NCBI GenBank assembly: GCA_038025085.1
Contig: CM076144.1
Location: 19,847,501-19,911,500, forward strand
DNA: 64,000 bases
Direction: 5' to 3'
Source: Tetragonia tetragonoides
Taxonomy: Eukaryota > Streptophyta > Magnoliopsida > Caryophyllales > Aizoaceae
The notes under the pieces are model-generated. The model was not told the origin of the DNA. It did not search any database and saw only the letters and a program-made list of their open reading frames with translations. Both the position numbers and the translations under genes were made by a program. Of the stretch, positions 57,193-64,000 are shown in pieces (positions within the stretch are counted from its first letter, which is position 1; each line of letters opens with the position of its first letter).

Positions 57193-60100
57193 CTCTTCAA
57201 AAGATGTGACCTCCTATATTCTTATTTTTCCACCTCTTTACCATTGAAACATGTTGTGATTGTTGATGAACGTTATACTTCAAAGAAAAACATTCATGAA
57301 ATCTTATAATATATATTTCACATTGTTAGATAGAAGGGGAGAATTCTCTTTATATACATGAGAATGTACTTTAAGTCTTTAAACTTTGAGTCAACGCAAG
57401 ATTTTGCATTACACATGCGTGTGTGTGTCACCGTCTGAGACGGCTGAGGGTAAAAGAAGGGGTCATAATATTCTCCCATGACTTCCGCCCAAAATTTACT
57501 CCATGATTCCGTTCCAATTTTTGAGCCTATATAAATTCTCAAAACTTCCAGCTGCATTACATATACACGAAATATTCCTCTTCTCTTCTCCCCTTCAATT
57601 GCCAGTAGATTAGTTTTCTCTCAAGCCACCGCCTTGTGCGTCCCGAAGGTGTTGTTTGCCTTGAACACCTTGGAAATCGACCATTGTGTAGTTTTCTCGA
57701 GTGTATATATGGGGGCAAATTCGACCTTAACACAGTGATTCGATGTTTAACACAGTGATACTATACATCACTCCACGACCTTATTTCAAAAAAGTTTATT
57801 CCATTTATATGTCCTGTTTGTCACATTGCCTGCTTAGAAAGAAGTGAACAACACATGAAAATATAGATGTTGAATGCTTTCATGCCCACTCTGACACAAA
57901 GGGCAAACAACATCAGGGATTTGACATTTCATTTTAATGATTCTGTCTCTTGCTAGCAAGCCATTCACAAACTGTTTTCACCCTAATCAAACGGACCCTA
58001 AGTAAACAATATTAATATTATTTTGAGCACTTATGAGACCCTTAGAGCCATTAATTATAGTATAATCACCCTTCTTTTCCACAAGCCAGTCTCAAATGTG
58101 CAAGTGCAATAGACCTCCTTGAGCACCTAAGACAACTAAATACGCCATTTTAAGAAATTGTTTTTTAAAATAACCCTCTGAATAGAGCGTTTTATTTATT
58201 TATTTTTCAAATATGCCATTTTAAAATACACTTTTTTAACTCAGTTGTTGTACTAAAAGAGGTTTCTACAAAATAACCAATTGAAAAATTTATATGTATG
58301 AGAGACTAACCAAAAGTTGTATAATCAGTTGGAAATTTTAAGTGCATGAGAGACGTACTAATGAAACTTTTCAACAGTAATCATGTGTACAACTATCTTG
58401 GAGACGAGTGCCTGAATTTAAACTAGGGTCACTCATAATAGTCTCAATCAAAGTCATCCCTTAACTGTGGAAAGTCATCTTTAAACTTCTGAAAGTCATA
58501 ATTATATTTTTAAAAATCATATGTAACACTTTCACAATCTTCCCTAAATTGTTTAAAATTGCCCTTAAACTAATAGTTATCATTAGCTTTTCGTTACGCA
58601 CTGTTCAGTTTGCCTTGGTCTTTGTGCTAAAAGTAAATGGTAGAGTTTTATAGAATCAGAGGAGTACGCCTATGATTTAAAGATGATTAAACATTGGCTT
58701 CCCGTTACGCATTGATCAGTGACGACAAAATCCTCCCAAAAATTTCAAGCAGGGGATAGCGAATGCCAACCTCGTGAAAGGGGCTTCATTCCATAAAATA
58801 TGTCGTATGATTTCCCAAGATATACCCTAAGCAACTATATGAGGCACCCCAAATATTTTTATGAAACATCAAATTCTTTATAATAATGCAATGGAATTTC
58901 AAGATACCTTTGTCAGAGACATCAAAGCAATCTGAGATATAGCTCCTAATTCTCTGACATAATTTTTTTTAAAAATACCAAAGAAACACACATCAATACC
59001 CATGTGCATGTTCTGAATCACGTTAAAATCTTCACTCATACTTCCCAACCTCTATGTAGGTGTTTACCAAGCAAACAAATCGAACTCAACACCTTAAAAG
59101 TACCCAAACTTTGGATCAACACAACGAGTTGTTTGAGAACATTTTTATTAATCGTAATTTTTGATAAAATGAGGGTAACAGTTTAGTATAATAAGGGTCA
59201 CTAACTCATAATATATGACGGCCTATGAAGTACGGATATCTTGGGCAGGTATATGTCCGACACAACACCGACACCGGCTAGAACACTTCACCTATTAGAT
59301 CTTTTTTCTCCTTTGAATGGTGCTTCTTTGTGTCTGTGTCGTATCGGTATATGTGTTCGTATCTATGTACATGCAAACTAGGTGAACACTACATTTCTAC
59401 GACACAAGAGCTGTTATTTAATCGATACTAGAAATTATAAAGTTGGGTTTTACACATTTGTAGCAAATTCAGAAATCCAATTATACCAATCTGCAGTTTC
59501 CACATATACTAGCAATTCGAGTATGTCAACGACTTTTCTGCATATCTTTCACTTTCATATGCATTATACCCTTATGGACATTGCACCTCAAGTGTTAGGC
59601 AACCTTTATTTTCAACCTTAGATAGAAAATATTTGGAGGTTTCGAAATAATTCTGTATGTGCAGTAGTTCTGTCTCCGTTTCTCTGATAATCTCATCAAG
59701 TCAAAGCCAACGTTTCAATCAATTTCCTTAATTGGAACAAGGAAAAGACATTTTAAAGTCATAGCATTCATCAGGTACAAAAAGGAAACCTTCAACATGT
59801 ATGTAGAGTTATTTAGGCTTAACATTTGAGAAGATTATTACCAGAGTGTGTATTATTGAAGCTTATTGATACGCTATTAGATTATACAAGTATATGTAAT
59901 GTATATTTTATGGTCTTAATTTAATTAATGTGCTTTCCTACATACCAAAAAAACCTTAAACAAAATGTGGTGCTATGATTTAACCACCATAAATTTTAGG
60001 GAATTAAAAACCTACTAGAATTTAAAACAAAATTGAGAATTCTTAAACATGGGTTTCAAATTAGTGCCAGCAAATTAAAGAAATTTTGATGTTGTGCGTG

Positions 60101-61997
60101 ATAAAGGCTAAAAATAAATTGAGTACATTATGTCAAATATTCCTTTTTTTGTCGTATTTAATTATTTGTTACATAAGATTTCTTTGTGGCCCATATATAC
60201 TTCTCTGTGTCACTGTACTACAATAATCTCTTTGTGTTGTCTGATATATATAGTATGAATAGAAAAAAGAAATTAAAATAAATTAGTGTACATTCCATTG
60301 TTATAACATTTAAATTTATTATTACAACAATAGTATAAAATTTGTTAGTCTTGATAACTTCAACATAACTAAGGACTAAATTAGGTGACAATTGCACGCA
60401 TATAGGATTAACAATTATTCGATCGATGTTACATATATGCTAGGCTATCTTGGAGGTTACCAGGAAACAAAATAAGCTAAGATAGAGCCATTTGAGACGT
60501 GATGAGATAATATTCCTTTTGAATAAACAAATAGTATTATGTTGAATACTTAAACAAAATGATACCTAAGAGTTGGTGGCAATTTTGGAAGGATTGAGAA
60601 GAGGGCAAAAGCATCAGGACATGGAAAGGAGGAGAGAGAAAGGAATGTAAAAGTGATAGACGAGAACACATGCAGATGGACGTATATGGGAAAGACAGGG
60701 CATAATTATATGGACTGAAATAATAAATGAGTTTAATTTGGGAGAAAAATATTTATTAGAAAAAAAGATCAGAATGATACAAAAATAAAAAGGGAATCCA
60801 TGTTTGGATGTTATCTGACTTTATGTGTCCTCAAAAGTTCATCATCTTTTAGGTGTTATTTTATACTGATTGAATGTCAATATGGTATACTATACGTACG
60901 TACTTTTTATTGGCAAGAATCGGACTCTTTTTTAACGTTAATTGATTAAGAATGGATGAGTTTCTACTTTCTATCCGTTCAAATTGAACAAAGGTGTACA
61001 AAGATTAGGCACGGCGTACTATGATCGATCTGTTATGTGTAATTCATAATCACAGAACGATTGGAAGCTTATTGTCAATGCAAAATAAGAAACAACCTAC
61101 TTGTTGGGATTTCAAATCCTTTAATTTTGTGTATGTGTACACATTTTTATCTTACGAAAGTATGACAAATACCCTCAATGAACTATATTTAGTACCTTAG
61201 GGCATTATTTCGTTAAATCTTTTAAATTTTTTATGCAGCATTACATATAGTATATTATATTATTATGACCTCATATATATGTTGGAATATTTATTTAGAC
61301 TAGTTTCCCTCTGGCAATGTAAGAGATGTAACTGATGAAAAGCGACCCTCATTAAGAAATACTAAGTGTTATAATCTGTATTTCTAGCTGAATCAACAGG
61401 ATTATATTACAGGAAGCTATCAACTCCAATGACTAACGTTGAACAAGTGGAACCCTAATCTCACCCTTTGCTTCTATGGTCAATTTCAAATACTTAAATA
61501 AATTAACTTGATCAGTCTTCATAGACTGATCTGTATTCAATCAACTATAAATTATACGTATCATTGTGTAACAAGTTATCTCATTAAGAGATTTCTAAAG
61601 AAACTATCGCGTTCAATTAGATGATCGAGTATCTCGATCTTTTGTTCTTTTGGTTTTGGGACATGGATTAAGACAATCAATTTGATAATTTAATCATGAG
61701 TCAGTCTTATGTAGAAATTGAAAGAAAATAAAATCAAAATTAAACAAAAACCATCAAATGCATACTCATCCTTCGCTTAATTCAAGGAGCAAGGTTGAAA
61801 TATAGAAGTATATGTATATAACTTGTAATTTCCATATTTTTGATTACTATTACACTCAAATTCACAAGGGCTTTGCCGAGTGATCAGAATTACACTCAAA
61901 AAAAAAAAAAAAAAAGGCTGAATGGAATTAAAGATGAAAGGGAAATGAACAATTACTATTAATTATATTGTTGTAATAACAACTAAGCACACATACA
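57193..61997. other. Intergenic region
   Basis: About 4.8 kb, AT-rich, with no intact gene. It contains a LINE relic (57837-57980). A possible small MITE lies at 59225-59370 ('gtacggatatcttgggcagg' against 'gtatcggtatatgtgttcgtat', imperfect inverse). It also provides the 3' flank of the SUPERMAN-like gene. Nothing else was recognised. Confidence 0.5.
57837..57980 (-). pseudogene. LINE zf-RVT relic
   Basis: The minus strand reads NGLLARDRIIKMKCQIPD, then VVCPLCQSGHESIQHLYFH, then a stop. The LL-RDR and CPLC-x-x-G-H-E-x-x-x-HL-F pattern is the zf-RVT domain at the end of plant L1 ORF2. It is an isolated fragment of about 45 codons. Confidence 0.65.
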
Positions 61998-62873
61998 CTA
62001 GATATTGGTGAGTTTATGCTGTACCCTAGGCCGATCGCCAAGCCTAAGCTCTAGATCTAGCTCCTCTAATAAGGAATTAGATTTAGGTCCATGATGTACC
62101 TTTGATAGTTCATCAACATCATCAACTTCAACTACCCCATTTAGTTTAGGGCTGACCGCCGTATTTGAAGACACAACAACAACCTTTCTTCTCTTGGGAT
62201 GATCACAAAAATCGTCATCATCAGCAACCATGGTTGGGCTATTATGCTGAAAAACTAAGCTTATAGCCATGCGAGGCGGTTTGCCATGGCTATAAGCTTC
62301 CTGCTTATTCTTCTTACCAAATTCGGTATTAGGGTGTAAAAACGAAGTGTTGTTTGTCTTGTGATTTAGCAAAAAAGAAGGAAAACAAGGACTCAAATTT
62401 TGTTTTGAACTACTACCATTTGCATAACTCTCTTGAGATGTTAGGGTTGATATTTTGTGAGGTATTGAGACAAGAGTACTAGGATTATTATGATGGGGTT
62501 CAGAATTAAGGTTATCTGAAACCAAAGTGTAATCTTGTTTATGTTGTGTAGGATATGTAATAGTGGTCAAAGATGAGTAAAGATCATGATAAGAATTATC
62601 ATTTCGAACAGGATTTAGTTTTTGATCAGTTTGAGAACACGAAAACTGCTTAAGTCGAGCTCTATCTCGTCTATGGACATTCATATGACCACCTAGGGCT
62701 TGTGCTGACCTGAAATCCCTTCTACAAAAGCTACAAGTATAAGATCTTGGAGGCCAAACACACCCTCCAAGCATCCCAGCTGCATCTTCAGCAAAAGCTT
62801 TCTCTTCCCATGATTCATCGAGATACTCATGCCCTCGTTTCGTACTCAACATCCAATATCGACCTAGCTCCAT
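61998..62873 (-). CDS. SUPERMAN/ZFP10-like C2H2 zinc-finger repressor
   Basis: Intronless, 291 residues from the Met at 62873. The N-terminus [13 protein letters not shown], then [13 protein letters not shown] and [15 protein letters not shown], matches ZFP10/SUPERMAN-type proteins, which is why I prefer this start over the in-frame ATG at 62972 (34 more residues unlike the family). One finger has C47, C50, H63 and H67 with QALGGH, followed by [10 protein letters not shown] basic KRRKV stretch near residue 230 may be a nuclear signal. LDLELRLG (272-279) is an EAR repression motif. Relatives control floral boundaries, petal or trichome development. The frame is intact. The 5' region just upstream is tandemly duplicated. 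Confidence 0.93.
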   Translation of the reverse strand: MELGRYWMLSTKRGHEYLDESWEEKAFAEDAAGMLGGCVWPPRSYTCSFCRRDFRSAQALGGHMNVHRRDRARLKQFSCSQTDQKLNPVRNDNSYHDLYSSLTTITYPTQHKQDYTLVSDNLNSEPHHNNPSTLVSIPHKISTLTSQESYANGSSSKQNLSPCFPSFLLNHKTNNTSFLHPNTEFGKKNKQEAYSHGKPPRMAISLVFQHNSPTMVADDDDFCDHPKRRKVVVVSSNTAVSPKLNGVVEVDDVDELSKVHHGPKSNSLLEELDLELRLGDRPRVQHKLTNI

Positions 62874-62900
62874 TAATTGGTTCCGAGAATACCAATTGAA

Positions 62901-63293
62901 ACCAGGGGTATCCACCGTCGACCACAAAAAAAATTTGCTCTGATCAGTAATCCTCGAATGATCAAGGAGCATAAGAAAAAAGTGTATAAATTTTGAGATA
63001 ATTATGAAAGCTACTACATGGGAATATTTGTAGAGAGAAAAGAGATCAAAATACTAGCTTAACTTAAGGGTGAAGGAGTTGTTTTTGGATGGTGAACCAG
63101 GGTATTCACCGTCGACCATAGAGATCAGGTTTGCTTTGATCAGTAATCCTCAAATGATCAAAGCGCATCGAAAAGATAAATATTGAGATAATTAGGAAAG
63201 CTACTATTAATACATGGGAATATTTGTAGAGAGGAAAGAGATCAAAATACAAGCTTAACTTAAGGGTGAAGGAGTTGGTTTTGGATGGTGAAC
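62901..63293. repeat. Tandem duplication of the zinc-finger gene 5' region
   Basis: Units 62901-63095 and 63096-63293 (about 195 bp) share 'ttcaccgtcgacca', 'gatcagtaatcctc-aatgatcaa', 'catgggaatatttgtagaga', 'gcttaacttaagggtgaagg' and 'ggatggtgaac'. They differ by small indels and about 10 % substitutions. The duplicated stretch covers the probable 5' UTR and the optional upstream ATG of the SUPERMAN-like gene. Confidence 0.9.
63106..63168 (-). promoter_or_regulatory. Possible upstream ORF created by the duplication
   Basis: The distal repeat unit carries its own ATG (63168) and a 20-codon frame (MRFDHLRITDQSK, then DLYGRR) ending in TGA at 63106. It parallels the ATG of the proximal unit ([13 protein letters not shown], 62972), which instead stays open into the gene. 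If included in the transcript it would be an upstream ORF. Confidence 0.4.
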
Positions 63294-63725
63294 TGGTTTT
63301 TTTTCCTCAGGGAAGGGGTCGTTTGTGCGTCACTAGAGTTCCTTGTTTTGCTCTTAGTTGGCCTCCCAAATAGTACAGTCGTGGTGTGAGAATAATAATG
63401 TTTTTTCTTATTTGCTGCATTGATAATATAATTGTGCTTGTGATGGGTCCAAGTGGGGACTATATGCTAAATTGGATGTTTGTTAGGGCAAGAGACTGAG
63501 ATAGTCTGATTAATTCATTTAGTGTCATATATCACTTATGACATGTTCTCTGGCCATAACCATTTGCAGACAAAACAAGAGATAAAAATAATCTTTGATA
63601 TAAGTTTCTTAATTTTAACCTTGATTCTGAGAAATTCTTAGGGCATTTAGTGTCATAGATGACAAATGCTCCCATCATAGAGAAACGAGTTGGCATGTTT
63701 TGTCAAAGTCTAGATCACAATACGC
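63294..63725. other. Promoter-side flank of the zinc-finger gene
   Basis: No gene was recognised. It presumably includes distal promoter sequence of the minus-strand SUPERMAN-like gene. Confidence 0.4.
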
Positions 63726-63730
63726 AAGAA

Positions 63731-63913
63731 GTGATTTACTCACTGGTAAAAAGTCACAACTTGTATATTATCAGGTCATGGGTTCAAACCTTTTGGGGAG
63801 CACCTACACGAATTATTGCCTTGAAACACCCGAAGCCATGCGTTAGGAGATACCCTTTAGCCATGCCCAAAGAAGAAGGAAGTGTTCTTCTGTGCCAAAA
63901 AAAAAAAAAAAAG
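63731..63913 (+). mobile_element. SINE-like element
   Basis: An A-box-like TGATTTACTCACTGG (63731-63745) and a B box GGTTCAAACC (63781-63790) are followed by a short body and an A16 tail (63898-63913). The architecture is tRNA-derived SINE. Target duplications could not be recognised. The sequence differs from the SINE at 12.1 kb. Confidence 0.6.
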
Positions 63914-64000
63914 GTCTCAATCACATGGTAACCAACCAAAGCTCCTCTTGAGCAACTTTGTTTCATGTTTAAACAAGACTGGCTAAATCAAAATATACAC

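Noticed and set aside
57318..57557. Minus-strand open frame of 79 codons
   Set aside because: It has no recognisable domain and lies in AT-rich DNA just after the SIRE LTR; treated as chance.

Overview
The window is nuclear DNA from a flowering plant, most likely a eudicot. It has two intronless C2H2 zinc-finger genes of the SUPERMAN/TAC1 type ([28 protein letters not shown]-terminal DLELRLG) and plant-specific retrotransposon lineages: Copia including a SIRE-type element with an extra ORF, Tat-like Ty3/Gypsy, and L1 elements with a DUF4283-like ORF1. The remainder, well over 80 %, is transposable elements and their relics. No rRNA, tRNA, CRISPR or bacterial-type operon was seen.

Layout. 1-2.4 kb: degenerate tandem repeats ending in a (TA)n tract. 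3.0-5.1 kb: three small TIR elements. 5.1-21.6 kb: one old minus-strand Copia element split by later insertions. These are a hAT element inside gag (9.2-10.5 kb), a 7.4 kb block bounded by short TIRs and TA (10.6-18.0 kb; it contains a Pack-MULE, a SINE, another hAT and a long ATT microsatellite), and a gag-only LTR element (18.1-21.2 kb). The two ends of the Copia share the target duplication ATAAT. 24.0-24.5 kb: a TAC1-like zinc-finger gene.

25.3-39.6 kb: a complete-ended 14.3 kb Tat-like Gypsy element (target duplication ACGAT) with degraded gag and integrase on the plus strand and no protease, reverse transcriptase or RNase H that I can find. Between integrase and the 3' LTR it carries two genes in antisense. 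One is a seven-exon plant-mobile-domain (PMD) gene whose introns are all GT-AG and phase 0. The other is a DUF7745/PMD-like gene with its own TATA box. The LTR promoter and the upstream regions of both antisense genes share a 12-bp palindrome, GCCGCTAGCGGC. This is the most interesting system in the window.

40.5-48.7 kb: a diverged tandem array with a GGACGCGTCC palindrome, split by a full-length but broken L1 LINE (41.6-46.4 kb, 15-bp target duplication). 49.6 kb: a Helitron-like 3' end. 50.6-50.8 kb: a CACTA terminus. 50.8-57.2 kb: a SIRE-type Copia element with a large 5' deletion and an env-position ORF. 57.2-62.0 kb: intergenic DNA with a LINE relic. 62.0-62.9 kb: a SUPERMAN/ZFP10-like gene with a tandemly duplicated 5' region. 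63.7-63.9 kb: a SINE-like element.

Only the two zinc-finger genes look like intact host genes. Among the transposon genes, only the gag of the 18-21 kb element is uninterrupted. Everything here was read by eye from the sequence; no database search was run.
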